Positions 29,910 to 38,808 of a stretch of 64,000 nt of DNA are shown here, one piece after another; the first letter of the stretch is position 1; each line of letters starts with the position of its first letter. Below the pieces are notes generated by a model. That model saw only the letters and a list, made by a program, of their open reading frames with translations. It searched no databases and was not told the DNA's origin. Made by a program: the position numbers and the translations under genes. Origin of the DNA: Chersky-267 sp963744115 (GTDB lineage Bacteria > Chloroflexota > Limnocylindria > Limnocylindrales > CSP1-4); NCBI GenBank assembly GCA_963744115.1, contig CAVUSI010000003.1:1054001-1118000 (forward strand), read 5' to 3'.

Positions 29910-31057
29910 TGCCGAGCAGCAACGTCACGAACGTCTCGTTGAGGAACCGGCTCGTGGCGGTGCCTCTGATCGGACCGATCTCTCCATAGCAGTACAGCCC
30001 GGCGAGCGGCATCGCGGACCCGTACACCGTCCTGGCGAGCTGGGCCTCCACCCGCGTCCTCGACCCGAGGACGAACTTACGGACGGCACACGAGAAGATC
30101 AGCGCGGCCTCCGGATGCGATCCTGCCGGGAACGTGGAGGTCGCCCGGTCGAGGGCGGCCCGGGTCCCGGCCAGGATCTCGTCGGTGTCGGCGGTCGTCA
30201 GCTGGACGGTCGCCCCGACCGGGATCGAGCCGGCCAGGATGACCGATCCAGATGCCGGGTCGGATCCCTGGATGGCGCGAAGGTAGGCCTCGTCGGCGCC
30301 GGCCTCTACGACCGCCAGCATGTTCCCGTAGGACGCCGGCCCGGTCACGTCGAGGTAGCGGGCGAGGAACTCGAGCGCGGGGTGCCCGTCGATCTCGTTG
30401 ACCCGGCCGTACTCGGACCGGGTGACCGTCCCGGTCACCCCGATCGTCCGCCAGCCGGTCCCGACGGCGACCGAGTGGGCGACCGGGCCCGAGAACAGCA
30501 GGATGGCGACGCCGTCGCTGGCCACCCGGTCGTCGCAGAACTGGTAGGTCGGCGAGACGGTGACGAAGTCTCGGCGGGCCGACGTGCCGCCCAGCATCAC
30601 GACCCCGTCCGGCAGGGCCCTGGCCATCGCATCGAGGGTGAGCTGCGGGTCGATCACGAACGCCTCGGTCAGCACGATGCAGACCTTCGGTTCGCGATGC
30701 GTGGCGGCCATCGCCTGGTGCACCGCAGCGCGGCAGGCCGCGTCGACGTCCGCGGCGAGACCCGCGCCCAGGCCGACGGTGACATCGACGCTGTCCGAGG
30801 CGAACAGAGCGAGGGTGATCGAATCCTCCTCGAACCCGTCGACCGAGGAGATCTCGGCGGCCGATGTCGAGCCCATGATCGAGACACCCGGGAAGGCCTC
30901 GCGGACCGCCGGCGACGATCGATGGATCGAAGCTGTCGAAGGCCGAGAACATGATCCCGGCCTGCGGCCGGGCCCCGGCGAGCGCCGTCCGGCATTGCTC
31001 GATGGCCGTGGCGATCGCCTCGCCAGGGTCGACGTCGTCACTGTGACCGACCGCCAT
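29902..31057 (-). CDS. FIST-domain sensory protein, one frameshift
   Basis: About 385 aa with FIST N and FIST C domains and no membrane segment, a presumed cytoplasmic small-ligand sensor. Blocks include GIMFSAFDSFDPSIVAG, VSIMGSTSAAEISSVDGF, FVIDPQLTLDAMARALPDG, GGTSARRDFVTVSP, HPALEFLARYLDV and, at the end, LAGLYCYGEIGPI (FIST C). One extra G near 30908 shifts the frame. ATG at 31057 is the most plausible start, with GGAGGT upstream at long spacing. The downstream adenylate cyclase gene overlaps, suggesting ligand control of cAMP. Confidence 0.8.
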
Positions 31058-31168
31058 CGTGAGCAGCGCACACCTCCAGGGTCGCACTGTACATCCGTCC
31101 GTGCGGACGTCGTCGACGGACGGGGGATGAACGGAACCGGCGACTCCGGCCCGTCCCGACGGTGCCAC

Positions 31169-31204
31169 GCGGCCCCTGCCGTCGGTGCGGGAGGCAGGGG
31201 CCGC
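31169..31204 (-). terminator. Terminator hairpin after the sulfur operon
   Basis: GCGGCCCCTGCC (31169-31180) pairs perfectly with GGCAGGGGCCGC (31193-31204), with a 12-base loop. It lies 30 bp past the SQR stop and before the FIST gene on the same strand. No T-run is present. Confidence 0.6.
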
Positions 31205-31233
31205 AGTGGGTGGTGAGAGAAGGACGACGCAGG

Positions 31234-32392
31234 TCAGACGCGGCCCTTCGGGACGGTGTGCCAGTAGGTCTTGTTGAAGACGATCTTGCCGAGATGCCAG
31301 AGCTGGTTCGGCTTTGGCGGGCGAGGCGGGTGGTCGTAGTCGAACTGGAGCAGGGTGCCCTTGCCGTCGCCGATCTCGAAGAAGCACATGACCTTGCCGA
31401 GGTAGTCGCCGTGCTTGTGGTCGACCGTCCGGCCCTCCACGGCCGCGACGATCCGCTCGGTCACCACCGGCGCTTCGAAGTGGGCCGTCGAGCCGGCCTT
31501 CGACAGCGGCAGGTCGGTCGCATCGCCGAGCGCGAAGACGTCCGGCCGGCCGCCGACCTGGAGCGTGGCCCGGTCCGTCGGGAGCCAGCCGCCGGGCGCG
31601 GGTGCCAGACCCGGAGTCCATCAGGAACTGCTGGCCCTTGTGCGGTGGCACGAGGATCAGCAGCTCGTAGGGCAGCTCCTCGCCCTCCAGGCTCTGGACG
31701 ACGTGGCGGTCGGCGTCGATCGTCTCGACGTTGAAGAACGTGTGGAGCTCGATCCCCTTGGCCTCGAGGATCGGGGTGGCCATCTCGGACACGCTCTCGA
31801 TGGTGAAGGCGCGACCGATCGGCGAGCAGAAGTGGAGCTCGCTCTTGTCCCGCAGGCCTCGCTGGCGAAGCTCGGCCTCGATCAGGAAGGCGACCTCGAG
31901 CGGTGCCGGCGGGCACTTGTAGGGCATCCCGGCGATCCCGATGACGATCCGTCCACCCGTGAACGCGTCGAGCGCCTTGCGCAGCTCGAGCGCCGCCTCG
32001 GCGGTGTAGAAGTGCTCGGCCTCTGTGTCGAAGTGCTCGATCGCCTCGGGCACGATGCGCGAGCCCGTCGCGAGGACGAGGTAGTCGTAGGACAACGGCA
32101 GGCCGTCGACCAGGCTGACCGTCCGCGTCGTCGGGTCGACCGACTTCACCTCGCCCACGACGAGGGTCACCCGCGAGTCGAGCAGGCCGCGCTCGGGTCG
32201 CTGGAGCTTGTCGGCCCGCTCCCCACCCATGGCGATGTACATGAAGCCCGGCTGGTAGACGTGCTGCCCGGTCTGGTCGACGACGGTGACCGTCACCTCG
32301 CCGGCCTTGATCCGCCCACGGAGCTTCCGGGCGAGCAGGTTCGCGGTGAGGGTGCCGCCCACGCCGCCGCCGAGGATGAGGATCCGTTTCAT
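31234..32392 (-). CDS. sqr: Sulfide:quinone oxidoreductase-like flavoprotein, one frameshift
   Basis: FAD-dependent oxidoreductase of about 385 aa that probably oxidises sulfide and passes electrons to quinone. The dinucleotide fold is ILILGGGVGGTLTANLLA. One redox Cys is in MPYKCPPAPLEVAF and another in VMCFFEIGDGKG, both placed as in SQR. The first of the three classical cysteines is not evident. The frame changes near 31615 (one extra base in GGGTCTGG). It is the last gene of an ArsR-led operon with TusA and DsrE proteins, which supports sulfur rather than NADH chemistry. Confidence 0.8.
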
Positions 32393-32400
32393 GTCAGGCC

Positions 32401-32652
32401 TCAGTGGGTCTTCTCGACGACGATCTCGTCGTAGCCGTCCCGGGGCGTGACCTCGACGAGCCGATGACCGGCCTTCTCGACCCACTTGGGGATGTCGGTC
32501 CGGCTGCCCGAATCCGAGCTGTAGACGGCGATGACCTGTCCGGGGTCGCTCTCGCGGATCGCCCGGATCAGCTCCATGAGCGGGCCGGGGCAGTAGCTGC
32601 CTCGGGCGTCGACCGTCCGGGTCTGGCCCGGGGCGGCGAGGGTGTCGGTCAT
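32401..32652 (-). CDS. TusA-family sulfurtransferase
   Basis: 83-aa sulfur carrier, intact. It shows the TusA/SirA core DARGSYCPGPLMELIRAI with the active Cys in Cys-Pro-x-Pro. It is 8 bp upstream of the SQR gene and 15 bp downstream of a DsrE-like gene, in a five-gene sulfur operon. It probably relays persulfide sulfur between DsrE-like proteins and the SQR. Confidence 0.85.
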   Translation of the reverse strand: MTDTLAAPGQTRTVDARGSYCPGPLMELIRAIRESDPGQVIAVYSSDSGSRTDIPKWVEKAGHRLVEVTPRDGYDEIVVEKTH

Positions 32653-32667
32653 GGCGGACGGTCCTTC

Positions 32668-33271
32668 CTAGATGAACAGCGAGGCGTCGGCCTCGGTCAT
32701 GATCTCGATCGCCGTGGCGGCGCCGGCGGGCTCGCCCATCTCGTCGATGAGGTCCTCGCGCTTGAGGCCGAACATGTCCATCGTCATCTGGCAGGGGATG
32801 AACTCGACGCCCGAGGGCGTTGGCCGCCTCGAGCAGCTCACGCGGGCTGGCGACGTTGTACTGCTTGCGCAGCGAGCCCATCATCCAGGGCCCCATCCCC
32901 ATGAAGTTCATCTTGCTGAGCTTCAGGTGATCGATCCCGGGTCGCTGCATCAGGGTCAGCATCTTCTGCATCCAGTTGTCGCCGACGATCCGCTTCTGGT
33001 CCTTGACGAACGGGAGCAGGCCCCAGAAGGTCACGAAGACCTTGCAGCGGACGCCGCTGGCGGCGGCGGTCGACGACAGGATCAGGACCGGCCAGACCTT
33101 GTCGAGCTCGCCCGACCAGTTGACGATGACGAGCTCCTTGGTCTTGACCGGCTGGTCGATCGCGAGCTCGGGAGCGGGCTCCGGCAGACCCTCGACATCG
33201 GCGATCGCCTGGGCGAGCGGGTCGGCCGGCGGCGCGATCGGGAGCTCGGTGGGGGTGGTGGTCAGGGTCAT
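32668..33271 (-). CDS. DsrE2-like sulfur-relay protein, one frameshift
   Basis: About 201 aa. A Pro/Ala-rich N-terminal tail (about 45 residues) precedes a DsrE/F-like domain (LVIVNWSGELDKVWPVLIL, KVFVTFWGLLPFVK). The C-terminal part has a candidate sulfur-binding Cys in EFIPCQMTMDMFGL. One extra C near 32818 breaks the frame between EAANA and SGVEF. No membrane anchor is obvious, unlike some DsrE2 proteins. Confidence 0.78.
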
Positions 33272-33281
33272 GGCTGGTGCC

Positions 33282-33515
33282 TCACTTCCGGCGCAGGACG
33301 AAGCGGTAGACGCCGCCGTCCGCTGACTGCTCGACGAGGTCGTTGCCGGTCGTCCGTGACCAGGCCGCGAAGTCCTTGACGGACCCCGCGTCCGTGGCGA
33401 GGACCTCGATCAGGTCACCCGACGCGATCGTCTTGATCGCCTGGGCCGTCTTGACGATCGGCATCGGGCAGGACAGGCCGCGTGCGTCGACCTGGGTGGT
33501 GATCTGGAGCGTCAT
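33282..33515 (-). CDS. TusA-family sulfurtransferase (second copy)
   Basis: 77-aa intact TusA-like carrier with DARGLSCPMPIVKTAQAI; the active Cys lies in Cys-Pro-Met-Pro. The start ATG has GGAGG 9 bases upstream. It is paired with a DsrE-type gene on each side, so the operon alternates DsrE, TusA, DsrE2-like, TusA, SQR. The two TusA copies differ widely in sequence and may serve different partners. Confidence 0.85.
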   Translation of the reverse strand: MTLQITTQVDARGLSCPMPIVKTAQAIKTIASGDLIEVLATDAGSVKDFAAWSRTTGNDLVEQSADGGVYRFVLRRK

Positions 33516-33535
33516 CGCGACGTGCCTCCTTCTTC

Positions 33536-33949
33536 CTAGATGAAGACGACCTGGCCGGCACCGGCGTTGAGGTAGAAGGCGGTCACGCCCTCGACCCCGT
33601 CGACCAGCGGGTCGAGGTCGGTCTGCTCGATCTGGAGCAGGTCCATCGACAGCGAGCAGGCCTGGATGTCGATGCCGCCCAGCTCCTTGGCCTGGCGGAG
33701 CGTCTCCGCCCAGCTCGCCTGGCCCGCGGCGCGAAGCGCGTGGACCGCCTGTCGCCCGACCTCGCCGGCCTCGGCGACGAGACCATGGTCGGTGTCGATC
33801 CGATCGGCGCGGAACGCATCGAGCGCCCAGTACTGGAGGAAGACGTTGACGGGCTTGCCCAGTGCCGCGGCTCCGGCGGTCAGGACCGCGGCGGCCTGGA
33901 GCTTGTCGTCCGTGCCGGAGAACAGGACCAGGTTCAGGGGCTCTTCCAT
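33536..33949 (-). CDS. DsrE/DsrF-like sulfur-relay protein
   Basis: 137 aa, intact. The DsrE/F fold is seen in LNLVLFSGTDDKLQAAAVLT and KPVNVFLQYWALDAF. A conserved Cys occurs in GGIDIQACSLSMDLL. ATG at 33949 is chosen because GAGGT sits about 7 bases upstream; a GTG at 33958 overlapping the ArsR stop (GTGA) is the alternative. It is the first sulfur-transfer gene after the ArsR regulator. Confidence 0.82.
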   Translation of the reverse strand: MEEPLNLVLFSGTDDKLQAAAVLTAGAAALGKPVNVFLQYWALDAFRADRIDTDHGLVAEAGEVGRQAVHALRAAGQASWAETLRQAKELGGIDIQACSLSMDLLQIEQTDLDPLVDGVEGVTAFYLNAGAGQVVFI

Positions 33950-33954
33950 GTCGG

Positions 33955-34368
33955 TCACCTCGTCGCTGCTCGGATGGGATCGGGTGTGGGGCGAGTCGCG
34001 CCGGGCTGGCCCGGGGCGATCGGCGGGATCGACGAGACCGGCGCGAACGGCGCGGCCGCGTCGGCCGCCATCCGTCCGAGTCGGGTCAGGCGTCGTTCGA
34101 GGACCGACCGCATCAGGGCGCAGGCGACCATCACGTCGGGGTCGGCCAGTCGATAGCGGACCTCCCGCCCCTCGCGCTCGGCCTCGACCATGCCGGCGGT
34201 CCGGAGCACCGATAGGTGCTGCGAGACGTTCGGTTGGCTGGCGCCGATCAGCTGCGCCAGCCGGCCGACCTCGATCGGTCCCCGCGCGAGCGCGTGGAGG
34301 ATCTCGAGACGACGTGGACTGGCGAGGGTCTTGAGGACCTCGGCCTGGAGGATCGTGATCTCGTCCAT
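33955..34368 (-). CDS. ArsR-family transcriptional regulator of the sulfur operon
   Basis: 137-aa winged-helix repressor: LKTLASPRRLEILHALARG, then recognition region LIGASQPNVSQHLSVLRTAG, and the wing EREGREVRYRLAD. It has one visible Cys (VACALM), so it lacks the two-Cys persulfide switch of BigR/YgaV; signal sensing is unknown. The long Pro/Ala C-terminal tail is likely disordered. A 7-bp inverted repeat sits just upstream of the start and is a good self-operator. It heads the DsrE-TusA-DsrE2-TusA-SQR operon. Confidence 0.83.
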   Translation of the reverse strand: MDEITILQAEVLKTLASPRRLEILHALARGPIEVGRLAQLIGASQPNVSQHLSVLRTAGMVEAEREGREVRYRLADPDVMVACALMRSVLERRLTRLGRMAADAAAPFAPVSSIPPIAPGQPGATRPTPDPIRAATR

Positions 34369-34376
34369 GGCCCGAC

Positions 34377-34402
34377 TATCGCCATATGCGCAGACGGCGA
34401 TA
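34377..34402. promoter_or_regulatory. Inverted-repeat operator upstream of the ArsR gene
   Basis: TATCGCC (34377-34383) and GGCGATA (34396-34402) form perfect 7-bp arms around a 12-bp spacer. It lies 9 bp upstream of the ArsR start codon, where a repressor would block transcription of the whole sulfur operon. Confidence 0.6.
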
Positions 34403-34497
34403 AGTGCCGCCCGGCCCGGCCTCGAGGGCCGGAGGTCACACGCCCTGCGGCCGCCGGCGCCGGATCCGGCCGGGCGACCGCGGTCCGCGCCGCCGCC

Positions 34498-35497
34498 TCA
34501 GCCGGGGACCAGGACCGCCGCTCCGACGACCTCGCCGGTCTCGATCCGCCGCAGCGCGAGGTTGCCGTCCGCCAGGTCGTGGACCTCGACGTCCGGGCGG
34601 ATCCCGATCTCCGCGGCGACGGCCATGAACTCGCGGGCATCGGCGCGGGTCACGTTCGCGACAGATCGGATCGAGCGCTCCCACCAAAGGTCGTCGTAGG
34701 AGAACGCCGGGATGCCGTCGAGATGGATGGCGTTGACGACGACGATCCCGCCGCGATCGATCGCCCGGAGTGCCGAGATCACGACGGACCCGGCCGGGGC
34801 GAAGGTGATGGCCGCGTCGAGCGGTGTCGGAGGCGGGATCGTCATAGCCGCCGACCGAGCTGGCGCCGAGGGCCAGCGCCCGGTCGAGGTCTCGTGCCGA
34901 GCGCGACGCGACGTGGACGTCGCAGCCCCAGTGTCGGGCGACCTGGATGGCCAGCCCGGCCGACGCTCCGAACCCGTAGAGGCCGAGACGGCTGCCGGCG
35001 GCGACCCCGGCCAGGCGGAGCGCCCGGTACCCGATGACGCCGCCGCACAGGAGCGGTGCCGCGGCGAGGTCGGCCAGTCCCGTCGGGATCCGGACCGCGA
35101 CGTCGGCCCGCACGGTCGTGAGCTCGGCGAATCCGCCGTCCCGGTCCCAGCCGGTGAAGCTGGCCGCCCGACACAGGTTCTCGCGACCGGAGAGACAGAA
35201 GCCGCAGGTGCCATCGAACCCAGCCAGCCAGGTCGTTCCGGCACGGTCCCCGGCCGCCCAGCCTTCCACCTCGGACCCGACCTCGACGACGACGCCGACG
35301 GCTTGGTGGCCCGGGACCACCGGCGATCGATGCGCTGGCAGGTCGCCGGTGGCGATCTGGAGATCCGTCCGACAGACGGCGCATGCCCCGACCCGCAGGA
35401 GCAGCTCGTCGGGCCCGGGCTGCGGCTCGACGAGGTCCATGAGCTCGAGGGGGTCGTCGACCGCCGGGCGGGTCCGGTCGACGCGGAGGGCGCGCAC
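34498..35497 (-). CDS. Zinc-dependent alcohol dehydrogenase (MDR family), one frameshift
   Basis: About 333 aa, medium-chain dehydrogenase. The GroES-like half has the catalytic-zinc Cys in GACAVCRTDLQIATGDLP and VVPGHQAVGVVVEVG. The structural-zinc Cys cluster is in GFDGTCGFCLSGRENLC. The cofactor fold is visible in LGLYGFGASAGLAIQVA. One extra base near 34835-34850 shifts the frame between YDDPAS and PLDAAITFAPAG. GTG at 35497 lies 7 bp after the CoA-transferase stop, so the two form an operon. An aldehyde or alcohol role in fermentation is likely; the substrate is unknown. Confidence 0.83.
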
Positions 35498-35504
35498 CGG
35501 TGGC

Positions 35505-36776
35505 TCAGCTGATCCCGAGTCGGTGAGCCTCGGCTGCCAGGCGGTCGCGATGGTCGGGATGGGCGATCGCGATCAGCGCCGCGGCGCGCTCGCGCAGGCT
35601 CCGGCCGAACAGCTCGGCGACGCCCCACTCGGTGACGATCGTCCGGACGTGCGCCCTCGTGGTCACGACCCCGGCGCCCGGGGCCAGCGTCGCGGAGATA
35701 CGCGAGATGCTGTCGCCGGCCGCGGTCGAGGGCATCGCGATGATCGCCCGGCCCTCCGGCGCGAGCGCCGCACCCCGGACGAAGTCCATCTGTCCGCCGA
35801 CGCCGCTGTAGATCCGGGAGCCGATCGAGTCGGCCACGACCTGGCCGGTCAGGTCGACTTCGATGGCCGAGTTGATCGCCGTCATCTTGCTGAACGACCG
35901 GATCACGTGGGTGTCGTTGGTGAAGTCGACCGAGCGCATCTCGACCATCGGGTTGTCGTCGACGAACCGGTACAGGCGCTCGCTGCCCATCAGGAACGCG
36001 GTCACGATCTTGCCCCGGTTGCGCTCCTTGCGAGCGCCCGTGATCACGCCGGCCTCGACCAGGTCGACCACCGGGTCGGTGAACATCTCCGTGTGGATCC
36101 CGAGGTCGTGCTTGTCGAGAAGGGCGAGGGCCGTCGCCGCGGGGATCGCTCCGATGCCCAGCTGGAGCGTCGCGCCATCCGGGACGAGATCGGCGACGTA
36201 TTCGCCGATCCGGCGCTCGACGTCGCTGATCGACCCGACGGGGTGAGCGTACGGTGGCACGTCGACCTCGACGGCCAGGTCGATGTCGTCGACGTGGATG
36301 AAGCTCTCACCGAGCGTCCGGGGCATCGCCCGATTGAGCTGGACGATGACGGTGCTGGCCGCCCGGATCGCGGCGTGGATCGCCTCGACCGACACCCCGA
36401 GCGAGCAGAACCCGTGCGCATCGGGCGGCGTGGCGTTGACCAGGACGGCATCGAGTGGCAGGACGCCCCGGTCGAACAGGTGCGGGACGTCGGACAGGAA
36501 GACCGGCACGTAGTCGGCTCGCCCCTCGTTGACCGCCGCCCGGGCGTTCGGGCCCATGAACAGGGCCCGGACCCGGAAATGGGGGGCCATCTCCGGGGCC
36601 ATGTGCGGGCCGGGACCCTCGATATGGAGGTGGATCATCCCGACGTCGCGCAGCTCGGGGGCCCGGGCGACCAGGGCGTCGAGGAGGACCGACGGGGTCG
36701 CCGACGCGCACTGGACATAGACCTGCTGGCCGCTCTGGATGCCGGAGACGGCCTCGGCCGCGGAGACGATGCGCAT
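35505..36776 (-). CDS. Acetyl-CoA hydrolase/transferase family protein (CoA-transferase, Cat2-like)
   Basis: 423 aa, intact. It has the catalytic Glu in GIHTEMFTDPVVDLVEAG and the family glycine motif SGVGGQMDFVRGAAL. It resembles 4-hydroxybutyrate/propionyl CoA-transferases, moving CoA between acetyl-CoA and a short acid. The start ATG has no ribosome site but has a promoter-like pair ending only 6 bases upstream, so it may be leaderless. It is co-oriented with the downstream alcohol dehydrogenase. Confidence 0.82.
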   Translation of the reverse strand: MRIVSAAEAVSGIQSGQQVYVQCASATPSVLLDALVARAPELRDVGMIHLHIEGPGPHMAPEMAPHFRVRALFMGPNARAAVNEGRADYVPVFLSDVPHLFDRGVLPLDAVLVNATPPDAHGFCSLGVSVEAIHAAIRAASTVIVQLNRAMPRTLGESFIHVDDIDLAVEVDVPPYAHPVGSISDVERRIGEYVADLVPDGATLQLGIGAIPAATALALLDKHDLGIHTEMFTDPVVDLVEAGVITGARKERNRGKIVTAFLMGSERLYRFVDDNPMVEMRSVDFTNDTHVIRSFSKMTAINSAIEVDLTGQVVADSIGSRIYSGVGGQMDFVRGAALAPEGRAIIAMPSTAAGDSISRISATLAPGAGVVTTRAHVRTIVTEWGVAELFGRSLRERAAALIAIAHPDHRDRLAAEAHRLGIS

Positions 36777-36782
36777 CAGCGG

Positions 36783-36811
36783 ATGGTTGGGGTGCGACCA
36801 GCGACTGTCAA
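36783..36811 (-). promoter_or_regulatory. Promoter giving a possibly leaderless CoA-transferase mRNA
   Basis: On the minus strand TTGACA (36806-36811), a 17-bp spacer and AACCAT (36783-36788) lie 6 bp before the ATG at 36776. The -35 is consensus and the -10 weak. The tight spacing and lack of a Shine-Dalgarno sequence suggest leaderless translation. Confidence 0.4.
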
Positions 36812-36827
36812 GGCGAGCCTCCGGTCG

Positions 36828-37175
36828 TCAGCCACCGTGGCGGGCCTTGAGGTGCTCCGGCACGGTCGACCCGACATCGACCAGGCGATCGGGCCGATGG
36901 GTGATCGCGACGTAGGCCCGTTCGAAGCTCGTCCGGACGCTCTCCGGTCCGGAGACCAGGACCCGGTCCGCCTCGAGGACATCCTCGAGCGCTCGTTCCT
37001 CGAAGGCGGTCTCGGTCTCGGTCGGCTCCCGCTCGAGGATGTCCGAGGTCGCCGGACCGTCGGACTCGCTGGCCACGACGAGGGCCTGGTCGTGATCGAT
37101 CCAGACCACGGCCTCGGACCCGACGGCCGGCGGCGCCGGCTCGGTGGGTCGCACGGTCATCGGTGCGCCCTTCAT
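36828..37175 (-). CDS. Small hypothetical protein with WIDH motif
   Basis: 115 aa, intact, starting ATG with GAGAGG 8 bases upstream. It has VVWIDHDQALVV near residue 25 and VLVSGPESVRTSFERAYVA near residue 80. The layout recalls the short bacterial proteins of the type annotated as translational machinery or eRF1-like (WIDH at the front, a GP-x-S/T block behind), but the match is weak and the function unknown. It is very acidic in the middle. It is transcribed toward the CoA-transferase and divergent from the CBS gene. Confidence 0.65.
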   Translation of the reverse strand: MKGAPMTVRPTEPAPPAVGSEAVVWIDHDQALVVASESDGPATSDILEREPTETETAFEERALEDVLEADRVLVSGPESVRTSFERAYVAITHRPDRLVDVGSTVPEHLKARHGG

Positions 37176-37455
37176 CTCGTCAACCTCTCGATCCCTTGCG
37201 GCGCCCAGGCGCCGGTTCGTCTGCTCCGTCGTGGTCAAGCCTGGGAGCGCCGCAGCCTCCGGGCGAGGGCGGGAGGTCGTCAGCTGGCATGCCGTTCGGC
37301 CCGGACTCGGGGAGCCGGGGCTGGGACGTCGCTCGTGGACGGGCCAGTGGCACGCCAACGACGGGCCGTCCGGCCCTCCTGCGAGCGGTCGGTCCGGCTC
37401 AGCATGGAGCCGACCTCGCTGGACGCCCGAGGACGAGGTCGTGAGAGGTCGAGAG

Positions 37456-37875
37456 ATGTCTGCAGTCGACCCGCTCCGGACCGTGGGTGAGCTGATGACC
37501 GACGGCGCCGTGATGGCGAGCACCGACCTGTCGCTGGCCGATGCCGCGGAGCTGATGGACTTCTACCGTGTGAGCGGCCTGCCGGTCGTCGACGGGGAGG
37601 GGTATCTCGTCGGCGTCATCAGCCAGACGGACCTGCTCCACGCCCGGACCACGAGGACCCTCTGGCAGGCGTGGCCCGGCCTGACGGTGCGTCATCTGAT
37701 GACGGCGCCGGCGGTGACCGTGACCTCCGCGGTCAGCCTCGACGAGGCGGCCCGACTGATGGAGCGACGCCGGATCCATCGTCTCGTCGTCGTGGCCGAG
37801 GACGATGAGACGCCCATCGGCGTCCTGTCGGTCAGCGATCTCGTCCGAGCGATGGCCGACCGGGACGAGTCCTGA
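37456..37875 (+). CDS. CBS-domain pair protein
   Basis: 139 aa, intact; two CBS domains and nothing else. The first has VGELMTDGAVMASTDLSL and RVSGLPVVDGEGYLVGVIS. The second has VRHLMTAPAVTVTSAVSL and RIHRLVVVAEDDETPIGV. Such modules bind adenine nucleotides and signal energy state. The start ATG has AGAGG about 6 bases upstream. Its place among stress-type genes (flavodoxin, hemerythrin) suggests a redox or oxygen-response island. Confidence 0.85.
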   Translation: MSAVDPLRTVGELMTDGAVMASTDLSLADAAELMDFYRVSGLPVVDGEGYLVGVISQTDLLHARTTRTLWQAWPGLTVRHLMTAPAVTVTSAVSLDEAARLMERRRIHRLVVVAEDDETPIGVLSVSDLVRAMADRDES

Positions 37876-37941
37876 ACCGTCTCGCGCCGGCCACGTCGCC
37901 AGCTTCCCGCCCGACCGAAGGGTCGCCTGTCTGGAGCCGCC

Positions 37942-38490
37942 CTAGACCGAGACGGTCGCGTTGGTCGCGGTCGGTCTGGTCGTGGTAGCCCCGAGCGCTC
38001 GGGCGATGTCGTCGGCCCAGGCGTCGATCGCCGGCCAGTCGCGGAAGTCGCCTTCCGCGACGAACCGCTTCGCGACGAAACGCTCCACGCTGCTGAGATG
38101 GGCCCCGTCGAGCGTGGCGCGATCGAGCGACCCGGCGAACGTCCGATGGCCCCGGGCGCCGACGATCCGTGCCAGCCCCGCGACCTCGTCCGACTCGACC
38201 GGCTCGTGGGTCGTGGCGGTCTTGCCGACCGGTCCGCTGCTGAACATCCAGACCGGACGCGCCGCCAGGCGCGCGTCATGGCTGCGCACGAACCGGCTGG
38301 CCTCCTTGAGCCAGTGGCCGGCGTACACGGCGCTGCCGACGATGACGGCGTCGTACGGGATGAGGTCGTCGACGGTCACGATGTCGCGCGCCGTCGCGGT
38401 GATCCCATCCGCCCCGATCCGCTCGGCGATCCGCTCGGCGATGGCCCGCGTGGACCCCAGCCGACTCGCGTAGGCGACCAACACGTTCAT
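37942..38490 (-). CDS. Flavodoxin-domain protein (HemG/protoporphyrinogen oxidase-like)
   Basis: 182 aa, intact. The FMN-phosphate loop is YASRLGSTRAIAERIAE; the later GSAVYAGHWLKEASRFVRSH and WMFSSGPVG are typical of the flavodoxin_5/HemG group. The start ATG has AGGAGGG 7 bases upstream. It converges with the CBS gene. Without heme genes nearby, an electron-transfer or quinone-reductase role is as likely as protoporphyrinogen oxidation. Confidence 0.8.
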   Translation of the reverse strand: MNVLVAYASRLGSTRAIAERIAERIGADGITATARDIVTVDDLIPYDAVIVGSAVYAGHWLKEASRFVRSHDARLAARPVWMFSSGPVGKTATTHEPVESDEVAGLARIVGARGHRTFAGSLDRATLDGAHLSSVERFVAKRFVAEGDFRDWPAIDAWADDIARALGATTTRPTATNATVSV

Positions 38491-38808
38491 CGAGCGTCCC
38501 TCCTGTCACGTCGTTCCGTCGCTCCGGCCTGCCGCGCCCGTCGCAAGGCGTCGCTCGGGCGGATGGACACGGCCCACGTCCATCGAAGCGCTTCGACGAC
38601 CGGCGCGACAGGGCCATCCGAACGGTCGGGCACGGGCCGCCTGGCACGGGACCCGGGACCGGGCACCCGACGCTGAGCGAGGCGCCGATCAATGGGCCGG
38701 ATGGCCCGCAGGATCGTGACTTCCGAGACTGCCGACGGATCGTCGTCGGGTCGATCGTTGGAGTCGCACGACGGATCCTCCGATCACCGATCCAGCGAGG
38801 ACTGAACG
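38491..38808. other. 318-bp gap between flavodoxin and hemerythrin genes
   Basis: No convincing gene is seen here on either strand. The gap serves two divergent starts (38490 minus, 38809 plus) and holds one perfect 14-bp palindrome, TCGAAGCGCTTCGA (38583-38596), a candidate regulator site. The hemerythrin start has GAGGA about 9 bases upstream. Confidence 0.5.
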
